From Phallus indusiatus (lineage: Eukaryota > Basidiomycota > Agaricomycetes > Phallales > Phallaceae): 64,000 nucleotides of DNA. The translations under genes were made by a program, and so were the position numbers. Shown here one piece after another: positions 48,346 through 60,245 of the stretch (position 1 is its first letter; each line of letters begins with the position of its first letter). The notes beneath the pieces were generated by a model. That model was not told where the DNA came from. It worked only from the letters and a program-made list of their open reading frames with translations, and did no database searches. Location: assembly GCA_027605045.1 (NCBI GenBank), contig JAQFWX010000012.1:384930-448929 (forward strand), read 5' to 3'.

Positions 48346-49597
48346 TCTTTTAGATAGATCATAAGGTTAGAGTCAGCAGCTGAATGCATATATGCGAAGG
48401 TAGGTTGCGGTGAAACACCCACTGATAAATGGTTGAGAGAGATAAAGCTTCAAGAATCTGGAGAGTATTTCCTTCCTAGTCGGGGAGATTATTGTTATTG
48501 TAGCTGAAAGTCGAAAAAAAACAAGTTGGTTGTAAAGAATCTCAAAGCAAATTTCAACTCTTCTTATAGCGTCCAAGCTACAAATCGTAATATTCCAGCT
48601 TTGTTGTTTTCTTTTCTTTGCCACGAGAGGCGAATTGTCTCTTGGTTGCTGGTTAGCTTGTGATTTCAAATTTCATAGAAAAAAAAACGCAACCACTTCT
48701 AATCTAATCTCGCTAGGATTGACTGTAGTTATTGTCCACGTGGGTGTTAAATGGATAAAACAATCCTGGCTATAGGCGAGCTACCAGCCACCAAACCGAT
48801 TTTTGATGTCGATGCCATGTAATTGTACAGTGTATAGCAACTAGATCGAGAGTCGGAGTGTAATATAATCTACTGACTAGTCTCTGTGATTGAACCTTTT
48901 GAGGCCTGAGTTTAGGCGCACTATGTACGACATATGTAAATGATACGCTAGACGCACACCTGGAGATTTGAAGACGGACAGGCGCGTTTAAACATTGTTT
49001 TGCCATGACAAAAACACGTTAAAGCGCAGCGGAAGATTTTTGGTTTATAGATAAGGTCTGTATCTATTGGCTAGATATTTACGCGACATGAGTGTGCAGT
49101 AGTTTGATAATGTGATCTAATGTTATGACTTCACACATACGAAGAAAATAATACACACCGTGAGGAAGCCATCATGATAATGAACTCGAAACGTTTTATA
49201 AACTTGAACATGATGTGGGATAGGCACTCAAAAGACTTGAGAACACTGATCAGTAATCTGGGTGAGGTTATCCAGCCTTCCCAGCCGTTTTCAGAGCTTC
49301 TGGAGACTTTGAGAACGGCTAGGAAGGTTGGATAACCTCACCCAGATTACTGATCGGCGCCCGGCAGTCATTTCATGTACTCAGCTTCCACTGCGTCAAG
49401 TTTGGGCACGATTCAAACATAGTAAGTAGAGACTTGAAACTTTGGAGAGTCTAAATCAACAAGATAGATTTGAAATGACACAACAATACATAAATAATAT
49501 AAACCATAATAAAACCAAGATATAGGCCAAAAGCAGCGTAAATAACGGGCCATAATTAATCTGGAGTTTGCTTATGTGAAATTATCCTTTGCTTCAC
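48346..49597. other. Intergenic; holds a long hairpin
   Basis: Separates the two Cys-rich genes. Apart from the hairpin at 49248-49355 no gene is seen. Confidence 0.4.
49248..49355. repeat. Near-perfect 108-bp inverted repeat (hairpin)
   Basis: Arms of about 47 nt begin GATCAGTAATCTGGGTGAGG on both strands and differ at about three positions, with a loop of about 15 nt. There is no flanking target duplication, and the arms end abruptly at GATC on both sides. It could be a foldback element or a small-RNA precursor. Confidence 0.85.
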
Positions 49598-49876
49598 TCA
49601 TACATTCAGATTACGACAATATCCACAATTCGGCAAAGATCTCGTTGGCGGAGCTCCACTACTAGGCAACGTCAAACACGCATGATGATGGGCGCAAGCT
49701 CGATTGCCTGAACCCTGCCTACAGGTTGGACAATTATGATCAAAACCTGTTTTGCAGGGGTGATGTTTGGGGCTTGTTCCACACTGGCTGTTGGTGCATG
49801 GAACGTTGACATTGCCTACAGTCCATTCATGGCCGCAAGTCATGCATTTCTCTTTAACAGAGGCTTGGTGGCACAT
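49598..49876 (-). CDS. Cys/His-rich mini-protein, paralogue 2, 92 aa
   Basis: ATG chosen at 49876 because paralogue 1 also starts MCH; the open frame extends further upstream but without similarity. Ligand-like pattern: CMTCGH, C-x4-C (PCTNSQC), HHPC, C..NCPTC, CAHHHAC, LPSSGAPP, CGYC. The C-terminal motif C-x2-HH-x-C-x(2)-[IL]-PSSG-x-PP-x-R is the best conserved part of the pair. No signal peptide. Function unknown; metal binding is inferred from spacing only. Confidence 0.62.
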   Translation of the reverse strand: MCHQASVKEKCMTCGHEWTVGNVNVPCTNSQCGTSPKHHPCKTGFDHNCPTCRQGSGNRACAHHHACLTLPSSGAPPTRSLPNCGYCRNLNV

Positions 49877-51124
49877 TGTACTAGTGATCGCGGTTGGTTT
49901 GTGGTTTAATTGATATGACCAGGACCTTGAGCGGAGACAAGAGTCTAAGATCGATGCAATCCAATTTAATTGGCAAATGTACTTACTATTGAAAAAATTA
50001 AATGATGGCCTAAAAGAAATATCCCCTTTAGTCGACTTTGTACTTGTTCGCAAGTGAGAGATGCGAGTAGATGTCTTGGGGCATATTCAGTAGCTCTAAA
50101 GTCATTTTATCTTTCGAAAAAATCTCTATGACAAACACATAGTTGGTTGTTTTTCTCGCCATGGCAAGGACGACGTTGAAAATATGCAAACACGGTTTAT
50201 GGTTTTCACCGCATATTAGTTTTGTTTTCATGTGTCAAAACAAAATACAAGACCGTTGGAGAATGCAGATGATTAAATCGACTACAACGGCTTAGTTCAG
50301 CATTCAACCAGCACTCCTGATCATCCGAGTCTTTTCTGTAACGCCGTAATACGCCACTTTGATTATGATAATAAATTGGCGCTTAATATTGCCTGAATCG
50401 GTTATAGAAAACCCCGATCAGCCTAAATAATTGCCAAAAGAGAACCTGGACACAACGCTGCGTAATGAATTATGATATTACGCGCCTCTAAGTCCTTCGG
50501 AGTCCTTCACCTCCAGGTTTGCCCAAGGACGACACCAGCGACCCTCTAGACGCGTCGGTGTCAAGATATGTAAAATTCAATTTTTTCAAATACATAAGTA
50601 ATATTAGATGACGACGGCAGTGTTAACTGATCCGTAAGTAAAATTGACCTCGATTTGAACTTTTAAGGGCCATTATACTTTTTGATTTTGAAATTGGAGA
50701 TACTCCGATTTCATGAGCAAACTTCCTACTGGATCTGATCTTTCACATCAAGAGGGATTATCACTATATATACATTTTTACGACACTTTTGGGACGGAGT
50801 GACTGCTGCTTTCAGAGCCGAAAGCACTGGTCGGAAGATGAAGGCTTATTTTGAATTGACATTTGATCGGGTTACTGACGATATTTCTATCAACGGTGCT
50901 ATAGAATTCATTGACGAGGTTTTTCAAGTTATTTATAGAGATATTTTATATGACATTGCTTAAAGAGGCACTGAAGGATAGTAATACTCGGGGTCATCGC
51001 AATCCTAGCTGCATGAACTTTGGGCTGCATGCAAAAAACCTTCAACATAAATATCGATAACAGCATTGAAAAAGAAACCATGGCACAGATTAAGACCACC
51101 TGCTGATCGGTAAGAGAATTTGAA
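49877..51124. other. Intergenic, no gene seen
   Basis: Short frames only. Confidence 0.4.
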
Positions 51125-52834
51125 TTAATCTAGCTTGGCTAGAATAGTCTGAGCGCGATTGTGTATCTCATACTTGAGTGTTAGATCGGGACCACTGTCA
51201 TCCGGCTCCTGGACATCGTGACTCAGATTGCGGCGATCAGTACCATCGCCAATCGGAATGCTTCGTAAAACCCGCTCGATGCATTGGCGTAGCCCGACGA
51301 CCTGCGATGAAAAGCGGAGTTCCTCGATAAGTTTGTTGGACACCGACAGTAACAGCATTGTTTTTCTTACCTCATATATCCTTTGTGGGACCACTGTGAC
51401 ATTGGCGAAAGAGGAAGTGAGACTACCTAGGTTTTGGAATTTTTGCATCACGTCGTCCATTAGGTTTATTAGGTCGAGAGATTGTATAATCCAGCGGTAA
51501 TAAACGTCCTTTTAGATTAAATAGCGATTAGAGGTTCGCAATCTCGAGAAGTTAATCTTCCGTACATACGTCACTGACACCATACTCCTTCGCCAGAAAT
51601 GCATCAATGTCCTGAATGTAGTTTAACAGGATAGGAACTAAAAAAAGATTTTGCCAACATATGATAAACGAGCGTCAAGGGTGGCATAAAAAAACAAAAA
51701 TAGCGGGCGAACCAGTTGAATACCAAGGTGTTATGTCGGCGATATATTTCGCAACTCGATAAACTAACGGTTCCGGGCAAATAGTGTCGCATAAAGTAAT
51801 GGCACATGTCAAGGGCATATACAATCTGTGCATTCTGGTGTCCTGAATTTTACAATGAGGACTGCAATTAGTTGCCAGAGTTGGCAATTGAGTCCAGTGC
51901 ACCCGGGGCCCCTGGGTGCCATCAAGGTCAGGCGGGGTCTGGGTTTGGGTTTCGCATAGTCTAAGCAATTCAATTGCCGAATGAGTAGTGGTTCGACTGC
52001 ATGATAGAGGTCTAAAGATGTCTGCGTTCAGATAACGGCGGGAGATCGCAATACAGATATAGATCTGAATCAGACTTTCGCTCGACATGAGTTCACGGTA
52101 TTTGAAATTAGGAATTTCCTCTGGGCTTTCGTTTGCATCTTTTGCTATCTTCCATAACTTGCGAGCTTGAGAGTAAATGGGACGAATTTGCCTAATAGGT
52201 CAAAGCCAGTGGTGAGTATCGAGGAAGGAATATCCCACAGAACTAGTAGATCGATAAACATACTCGCACAGGGATCCATCACCTTTAACTCCAAATATTT
52301 TTTTGTATATGGATCGCGCTGAAGTATTGGATGCACGACATACAAGAGGAATCACTTGAAAAGCATTCCAATCTGTATCTCGAGTCCCATTATTCTGATC
52401 GTGGACTACCAGTTCGTCATGGAGATGACTCGTTATGGCTTCTGGAACAATGTACGAACAAAGCAAGTCGCGAGGTAAGCGTTCCCTAGTAATATCTACA
52501 GACAGTAAGATTGTAAATTTGAAACGTTTGGCTTATAGGAAAAAAGACTTCTATTACCGTAGGACATTTCAATATTTTTCGACGTGGTGACGGTATTTTG
52601 GAGTCCAGGAAATCCCAATGAGAACCTGAATGGTCTTTCACGCATTTCCCTTGTCGTTCCGTCTTGACTCTTTAATAGAGTGTGCGCATTATTACGTAAA
52701 CCGGCTTGGATTTCAAGTGTAGCACCCAACACTGTTCCCATGCGGTAAATTTTGGGCCACGGTCTAGGTGTAAATGTTCCGTAGCTGGTTTCCTCGTCTA
52801 AACAGGTTTGAAGCTGCCCATTCCCAAGGAACAT
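51125..52834 (-). pseudogene. F-box-like gene with an in-frame stop (or unsolved intron)
   Basis: Minus-strand coding pieces: 52496-52834 (112 aa, starting MFLGNGQLQTC), then an exon at about 52480 reading ITRERLPRDLLCSYIVPEA and WNAFQVIPLVCRASN, which fits the LPxDLL...L..V(C)R.. pattern of basidiomycete F-box-like proteins. The same frame then meets a TGA at 52200-52202 and continues on the other side with QARKLWKIAKDANE and SLIQIYICIAISRRYL. Further exons include ALDMCHYFMRHYLPG and a C-terminal 111-aa stretch ending at 51125. The stop lies where no splice pair removes it cleanly. Called a pseudogene with moderate confidence. Confidence 0.5.
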
Positions 52835-53290
52835 GATTCGTCCGATGATATCGTACTACGTAGCTAAATCCGGACCTATTAGCGGTATTATTCAATATGT
52901 TTCCTGAAGCTCAAACGTAGGATACGAACGTAAAATAAAATGAGCGTGGCAGGGCTTGAAAATATGAAAATTTGAACTTGTTCGGCACGGTTCATACTAA
53001 ATGAAAGGAGCTACGCAGGGCCCGGGGCCTGAGAAACATATTAATACGGGTCTATTACTGGCTCTTAACGTTGTACCACAGACACGAGAAGATATCATAA
53101 AATTTCGAGAGAAAAGTAGCGAAAAAGCCCCATTATATTGTCAAGCAAGATGCATGACGTCCGAGAGGAGGAAAGCTTTTTAAGCGCCTAAATTTATTAA
53201 TCGCTATAGATTGGGCGTCATGCATTGAATATCATGCTCCATACTTCTCACGGTGTGCATGCAAAGAAAAGCATTGTTCAAAGTTCCACA
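52835..53290. other. Intergenic between divergent F-box-like genes
   Basis: Probable shared promoter region. Nothing else recognised. Confidence 0.4.
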
Positions 53291-54650
53291 ATGTCGTTCT
53301 CTTCTTTACCTTATGAATTGCAATCTCAAATCCTTCACTATGCAATTCACTCTCAATCTCAAGAATCCGTGTTATCAATACCCTGTGTAAACTCTCAATG
53401 GAGAGACATGACACTCCCTATTTTGCATTCGCACATTCGCTTAAAAAACCTCGATCAACTCGTATCATTTTCCAGTATAATTAACGAGGACAACTCGGGA
53501 CTTTTGAATTACAACAAGTCTGGTCCTGATCTTGTTCCGGCTAATGCTACAGACATTAGATCCGAAACTGGTCCGAGTCCGCTTCCCGGTGGTCCTGAGG
53601 GCCTTCTTTCTTGCTGCAAGCAAGGAAGGAAAGTAGAAATACGCCTTCCTATAGAAGCATTTTCATTCGGAACCTGGCCCTTAATTTACAAGGCTCTCAA
53701 GAGATGCGAGCACCATGATCGAACATTTGGTTACGTAGCCCGATGGTTCAGTGGGTCAAATAGTAATATTATTGCTGATTCTCGTCGGGATTCGAGATAC
53801 CCGGAAGATCAACTTAGAGACTGTTGCAAGGGTATCCGGGTATTGAAATTCTGCTTCAATGCCCATATGAATGATTCAGGCTTGGTGCTTCTTGGTGCTG
53901 TTTTATCTCAGATCAGGTAAATGTCAAAATTCGGATACCTTTAAACCCGCAAGACCTTAATTCTAAATTACTATTAGGCCTGAAGAGTTCAATTGGGAAA
54001 GCCCGGCTATCCAAGATCAAGGAGCTTATCATGTGGCGGTAAGTATTAATACGTACCCTCATTTTTGCATCATCATAATATAATATTGCTTCTGATACCG
54101 TTTACTGAATTAAAAGATCCCACCTGTCGCCTCCCTTCAGTTGTGCAAAGCCATTCGGACATGGGACTCACTCCGTATACTCACCCTATCCCACATAGTC
54201 TTTCCGGACGACGGTAAAGAATTTATGGACGCAATTATCAATCTTAACAAACCTCTTCAAACCCGAAATCAAACTTTCCGAGCTTTGACAAGCCAAACTC
54301 TGGCTAATGGACCAGAATCAGAACTAACAGACCGCCGTAATGACGATACCAACCCAAGCCTCGAGATATCAGTCAAATGTGCAAGCGGACTGCACCCTTT
54401 AGCGATTGTCCTCATCGTTCTTAGTCAACCCCGTTTGACCAAGTTCCATATCGAGGATGTATACCGTCACGATATATGGAGTTCTAAAATCACTTTTGAT
54501 GATGTAGAACTGGACTTTTTGGCACTGTGGGACGAGACGGATATGAGCGGTTTGCCGGAGGTTAACAAAGCACAGTGGATCTCTCGTATTAGAAGAGTTG
54601 TGGAAGTGGAGAATAATTATCCCAGTGCGATCAATCAGTCTCAAGGCTGA
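53291..54650 (+). CDS. F-box-like protein, 406 aa
   Basis: Three exons: 53291-53916, 53978-54038, 54117-54650; 407 codons with stop. Residues 1-60 fit the F-box-like family: MSFSSLPYELQSQILHYAI, then SIPCVNSQWRDMTLPIL. The rest has leucine-rich, irregular-repeat character (IRVLKFCFN, LRILTLSHIVFPDDG), common in fungal F-box proteins. ATG at 53291 is preferred over in-frame upstream starts because it places the F-box at the N-terminus as usual. Likely role is substrate adaptor of an SCF ligase, inferred from family. Not a close relative of the protein at 7856-9526. Confidence 0.75.
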
Positions 54651-55124
54651 TTCTTCTTGAGCGATATCTTAGAGCTCATCATATACACTCATAGAATTTT
54701 GTTTTATTTGGATATCGCCGCAGACGATGGACAGTAGCTACACTTGCGTATGTATGTACATTAAGACGAGACAAAGAAGTCCGAAACAATATATATTATT
54801 GCACGAATTGCTATTGAGCATTGGAAGAAAAAGGGTCCATAAAAATGAAAAAAAAAAAGTTCATGCGTAAAATCAATAAAGCGCGAATCGCATGAGCGAA
54901 TTTGACAAGTCCGTTAGAAGAAATATTAAAGTTTGACTTTGCTTAGTGATTACCAAGTACCGACTGTTGATTTTGCGAATCCGATTACTAGGTAGTACAT
55001 TAGCTCGCACAAAAACACAATTAAACTCATTTTCAAACTTACAGTGATTTTTCACTGAAGCACGAAAAAAAAAGAGGGTCAGACGTGCGCTACATGAAAA
55101 GAAAGAAAAAAAAAGGAAATGCAG
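54651..55124. other. Intergenic / possible 3' exon of the next gene
   Basis: Minus-strand frame 54873-55055 could be a spliced C-terminal exon of the protease at 55125-56741 but shows no family similarity. Several poly-A runs on the plus strand. Confidence 0.35.
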
Positions 55125-56741
55125 TCACATACTATCGTAACCGGTATAAACATACTCCAACGCCTTCTGACCAATCATAAACTCCCCAAACCCACCACTC
55201 GCGATCCACGTCACAGCCGTCGTCGACGGATCAACACCCGTGATATTCAAAGCAGGGTACAACGCCGGCGGGACGATGTAACCTGAGGGTGGAATGGAGA
55301 TTGTCACTTCTCCGAATTGAAACTCGAGAGACGGAAGATACGAGGATATGTTGCTTGGGAAGGTCAGGACGGAGTCAATTAGGCTTCCGGTTACAAGGAT
55401 AGAGCCGTTGTAGGCGTGAAGGATGTCGAAGTACGTGTCGCTGGAGGAAGGGTAAGGGTAAGGGCTAGGGTGTAGGAAAAGTGGATTACGGACAAGGGAA
55501 TTCCTATTAAGAGTGTGCCAGTATCCGTTCGGGCAAAGGTTGGTTGATCAAGTGAGACGTTGCCAAAAGTCATTGACGTTAACTAATTGTAATATGATTT
55601 GAAATTAATATATTGATTTCGGCACTGAACACACTTACGTTGAACTCCCAGTGAAAATCAACAGGAGGATTTTGCGGAAGCCATGCGATTTCACCTTAAA
55701 ACACGATTCGGAAATTAATCTCCAATAAAGAATAAAGAACCCTCTTCACCAGAAAACTTTTCGGGGTCAAGACCTCCGAACGTGATTTCACCACTACCCT
55801 CAGGTGTCCCGTCTGACGAAAGTGGACTGATAGATATACCGAATATCGGCTTGGAGATAATACGCTCTTGAAGAAGAGATTGAACGAATGTCGGGGTGGC
55901 GTTGAATCCGAATATGTCTCCTGCGTTGCTTCCTGCAGGCCCGAGTCCGACTTGTGGGATAAACTACCGTTCAGAACAACGAACGAACCACGTCTAATGA
56001 AATAAAAATCTTTTACGCACGAATTCCATCAATCGGTTTCACAAGGGTAAAACCATTTGTTGAATTTGCTGCACCAATGAAAACGTTTTTGGCTGTGGCT
56101 TCTCCGATTGTGACCGTATCGAGGAATGCTGACCCAGAGACACCACCAGCACCGTACCCAACGCTGAACGATGTATTCAGACTGTTCAAAGGGAATATAT
56201 TTCTTAGCGTAAGCATATGAACGGATGAAAGAGTAGTGATACTTTTCGGAATTCGGGCCTGGAACGTAAGACGCCTCGCCTCCTACCCATAGAATCGCGC
56301 TGCCGGTGTCAATAAGAACGTTTTGAAATTCTTGGTTGTTCCCACATTGCACTATGAAGAATGAAGAATGTTCAACGATTGATAACTAAGAAAAAAGATT
56401 ACACGCACCTGTCGTCACAACTTTGACTAGCCCGTTTTGATTTTGGGCTTGAACAGACTTTGCCTTCTTAAGCCCTAACACTACTTTGAGATCAGCTGGA
56501 TGATAAAACAAATACGAAGATCGCCGAGAGATGGGGTTATGCCTTGTAGTCCCTCTTGTATGGATAGCCTAAGAAAATGAGGATCAGCTCCGCCAGAACA
56601 CGTCATGTGGTGGCTGCTCTTTACGTACAACTTGGAAGAAATAGGAGCTCTGAAAAGAGACTGAGCACTAACTCCGGATCCGCCAATGACAAGGAAAGAG
56701 ACAAGAAGTAGGGAAAGGGTAGAACGAATTTGAATCGTCAT
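55125..56741 (-). CDS. Polyporopepsin-like secreted aspartic protease
   Basis: Signal peptide MTIQIRSTLSLLLVSFLVIG. Exons 56625-56741, 56409-56568, about 56243-56351, then five or so further exons. The propeptide ends near LKKAKSVQAQ. First catalytic motif NVLIDTGSAILWVG; the flap region reads VGYGAGGVSG; second motif RTDTGTLLIGIP; C-terminal FGEFMIGQKALEYVYTGYD. Both DTG motifs are canonical, unlike the clustered copies. The pattern is closest to basidiomycete polyporopepsins. The last exon is uncertain: the frame stops right after YDSM, where relatives usually add a short strand, so either the C-terminus is short or one exon is missed. One intron (55441-55493) has a telomere-like polypyrimidine tract. 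Confidence 0.82.
55449..55473. repeat. Telomere-like tract inside a protease intron
   Basis: GGGTAAGGGTAAGGGCTAGG on the plus strand. Read on the gene strand it is CCCTTAC repeats that form the polypyrimidine tract before the acceptor at 55441. Confidence 0.6.
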
Positions 56742-57500
56742 TTTGTTATCAGAAGGTCGTCAAAAAAAGATATTCGCGTCTTCCTTCAAAAGTTTTGTTC
56801 TTTTTTTGTTATAATTTGGTAACGAATGAACGAAAAAGCTTGAGATGAACGAATGGATGTCCGACTGAGTGGACGAGTTTGAATGTTGAGATCCCAAAAG
56901 ATTGGGTTGATAGAGGAAAGAGAGAAAGAGAGAGGGACGATATTATGAATTCCCATTTAAATTGTTTGGGGCGTCGACAGATTCAAACAAGATCCGGATC
57001 GGGAAGAGAACACCTTCGAAAAGACGCCCACTGCCTGCTCGGCAACTCGGAAGAACACCGTGTCTGTCACGTGAGTCACGCGTTGCCATGTCATTGACAT
57101 CTCATCCGAGCACCACCACTAACTTTTTTTTTTCTGATGATGATACGGCACTCGATCTTTTATGGAAAGATTTCCGAGCAGTTGAGTGATTGTCCTTCTG
57201 AGGTGTGCGCGACTCCTGAGTTGAGACGACGGACATCCAAAATCACTGAATACAATTTAGTTGAAACATATGGCTTATGTATATGTGTGAATTTTTTGGG
57301 GCATGGACTTGGGAAAAGCCATGGAGATGACTTGGAGATTGATGGACTCAATTGGCATCGATCGGCGGATAAGTGTCGGGCAATGGAGACCTTAGTACCT
57401 ACATGTATCGTACGTTCGATAACAATTGGCTTCAAGTTGAAAGTTATTACACATTAACAAAGCCCGCTTTATTTTTACTACAGTAAAGAATGACTACAAG
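56742..57500. other. Intergenic, start of the tandem duplication
   Basis: The right part (from about 57335) is similar to 60960-61270. Otherwise nothing recognised. Confidence 0.45.
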
Positions 57501-60245
57501 TTAATTGAATACCACCCCATTTGTCGTCGTATTTAGGTCCCGAACCATCGGCAGTATAAGATTTGCGTCCCCATCTCCATCCTCCCCGTCGGCCATCTCC
57601 ACCCGAACAGATTGCTGTATGTGCTGCACCGCATCTTGAATTGATCGAATAGGCGGTAACGACGCATAATTGGCTTGAATTGCTTTGGAATTATGTCGCC
57701 GAAGATCAAGCATATAGTTTGTAACCAAGACGGGTCCCAAACTAGCATCAAAGGTAAAATGTAAATGGAATGAATTGTACTGTAATGGAATACATACGCT
57801 TGCACTGATGCACCCAAACCTTCTACCAGCGCACCGGTCTTATTAATTTGAATAAACCTTGAACAAACAACATTCAATGAAGATCACTTTACATCTTTGA
57901 GCTAGAGAAAACAAAAGTCAAAAGGTTATATCATTTTGATAATAAGAACACACCTGCCACTCAGCAATGGCAAACGAGAGATTAAGTAGAATTGCAAATC
58001 TTCAAATTAAAACCAACATTATAAAAACATAGTGTAGATCTTGACTAGTTTCCTTACAAAAATCTCGAGACAGCTAAAGGAAAACACATATATATATAAA
58101 TACTTCCCAAGTCGGTTAAGAAAAACAAATACATACTTTGCTTAAGTAGTGTGGAAGCAAGATCGTCTCCCATTTGAATTCCTGTCTTGCGCTTTAAGTA
58201 CCACGTATCCCAAACCTTATATAATGATATCCCGAACACAAGAGAATCAGTAACCAAGGCGGTTAAATTGAGTAAAAGAGCTATCAACATCTCCTCTTCT
58301 AAATCGTATCGAGCCGGTGAAATCTCCGCATGTATCGTTTTAAAAAAAACATACTACTGAAAAACTACGTAAGTAGTTGATTCGACGATAACAGATAAGA
58401 CAACGCGATGCTCACCTCTCAACGAAAATGCATCCTCTAAATACTATCGATCCTGAATAGGGGAGTTATATAAACTTCGTAATTGATATTGTGAAGAGGG
58501 ACCTACCGAACACGAGGAAAAACAACCCTACCCCGAAACTAAGCATCAACGGAACTATGAAGAGTTTGTTTCTGCAAAGTGAATACGTCCTGGCGACTAT
58601 TAGACCTGATGAACAATTTTTAGAAATTCCTTGTCCAAAATAGGAGTCTGAGATGGCACAAACCGGTATAGCCGACGTAACTCAAGCAGGTTGTAATGTT
58701 CGCAATGTTGGCGCTAAGGTTACTACAAATCCTTCACAAAGGATATAAACCAGAATAACAAATTTTTGACTCCCGAAAAATTGGAACTTACGAACGTGTC
58801 TGGAAAAATTAAAACGGGTTTAATACATTAGTAATAACGACAGAGTCCGATGGGGATCATCGGAACTCACAGTCAAAGTGTCATAATAGGTGCCAACCAT
58901 AAAACTGAATACTTGTGTAATGATGGTACTATATCTCCCCAAGAGATATAGTAACGTCGGAAAAGTAAATGGCTTGAGCCAAAAGTATTCGATCTCATCG
59001 TCAATCCGTATCAAAGTAGAATAGATCGAAAGCGCTGCCAGTGCAGTCGTTACTCATGGAGCGACGGAATTTCGAGGTGTAGGTAACTTACCTACGCCAC
59101 TAAGTTTCGTTAAGGTAATGATATAACTAGCATCATGATATAATTTGTCAGTGTCAGAGCATTTGAGATTCTTATTAAAGAATTTACCCTTCATAATCCG
59201 CGGCTACGATAGCCCCTATGCCTGCATGAGAGAGTAACTGTGTCATTATTACTGTGCGAATTGGAGTTGAATATGAATATGTCCCGATTTTGGTGCTTTT
59301 AATATCCAGAGGACTGTACCCTGTGTTGGAATTAAGCTCAAGGCTCGGTGGAATCAGATCATTTGGTATCAGTCGTCATTGAAGCGTGAGCACCAGCTAT
59401 GATTGATGAAATGCAGGCTAAAAGCTGCTTCGATAGGGCATTGAAACGGATCACTTCTGCCAGGGGGAAGCTCAAATCAACCGGTTTTTTTCACGGGGGT
59501 GGCCGGTGATGGGCACGATAATCAATGTAGTACCTGAGTAACATGGAAATGCGATCAAATAAGCAAACAAGTTTGTTTAAACTCGAACTTCGAAGACACT
59601 TGATGATTCTCGCATGATCAATTCAGAAAAGCGGTAGTATTGGTACTACCGGTGTGTATATTCTTACCGTAGTGACAAAGGTTTTATTTCATAATTATCG
59701 TGACCCATTATTGAGAAGAAAATCTTGTAATTTGAGTCTACTACGGCGGTTTCAAACGCGGCTGCCACAGTGAGTTGAGACCGTTGTTGGGATGAAGGCG
59801 GGACATTCTTTTCAAAGGTGAAAAAAAAAGACTCCGAGATAAACAAGAAGTTGATATTCGATAGTTGTAAGGAGTTGCGGAGGTATATCATGTTAACGAA
59901 CAAAAATCTTTTCAGAAATACGACGTACGGTGCATCAATACTATGCGCAGCTTAAGCCTGGAGGCTAAAACAGAATTTATCGTACTCAGCAAGCGGTTAA
60001 TGCTCTCTAATGAATGGCATAAGGATAATGAAGCATGGAATTATTCCTGGAGTGACCTACTCGTTATTTGCTCACAAGGCTTGTGCACATCATAAATATC
60101 ATCAAGGCCGAGTTACAAGAACAAGAAAACACTCAAGCCCGAATCGCGCAACAATTTTGTTCCTAGCATCAAGCATGAGGCTGACAACAAATGACCCAAC
60201 ATCATGAAGACCATCTCAGTCGCTCGGACGATAACGATGTATCCA
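57335..60245. repeat. Tandem segmental duplication, unit 1
   Basis: Contains the DUF6533 gene and about 1 kb upstream. Unit 2 is at 60960-63965. Offset between corresponding sites is about 3.77 kb (stop codons 57501 and 61275; ATGs 59246 and 63024). Confidence 0.85.
57501..59246 (-). CDS. DUF6533-type seven-helix membrane protein, tandem copy 1
   Basis: ATG at 59246 (MTQLLSHAGIGAIV). The second exon joins as YIITLTKLSGVVTTALAALS, then the diagnostic DDEIEYFWLKP and LLYLLGRYSTIITQ segment, GLIVARTYSLCRNK, the helix PLMLSFGVGLFFLVFG, LLNLTALVTDSLVFGISLYK, DDLASTLLKQTVSRF, FAILLNLSFAIAEWQ, and the cytosolic tail from LGPVLVTNYMLDLRRHNSKA to TAA at 57501-57503. These follow the DUF6533 order (loop with acidic pair and W, RY at the end of the helix, RTY motif, LLxxLLR/K helix, final NxxLxLR). 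About ten short exons; a few boundaries between 58500 and 58830 are unsure. Plasma-membrane or organelle membrane; function unknown. Confidence 0.75.
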
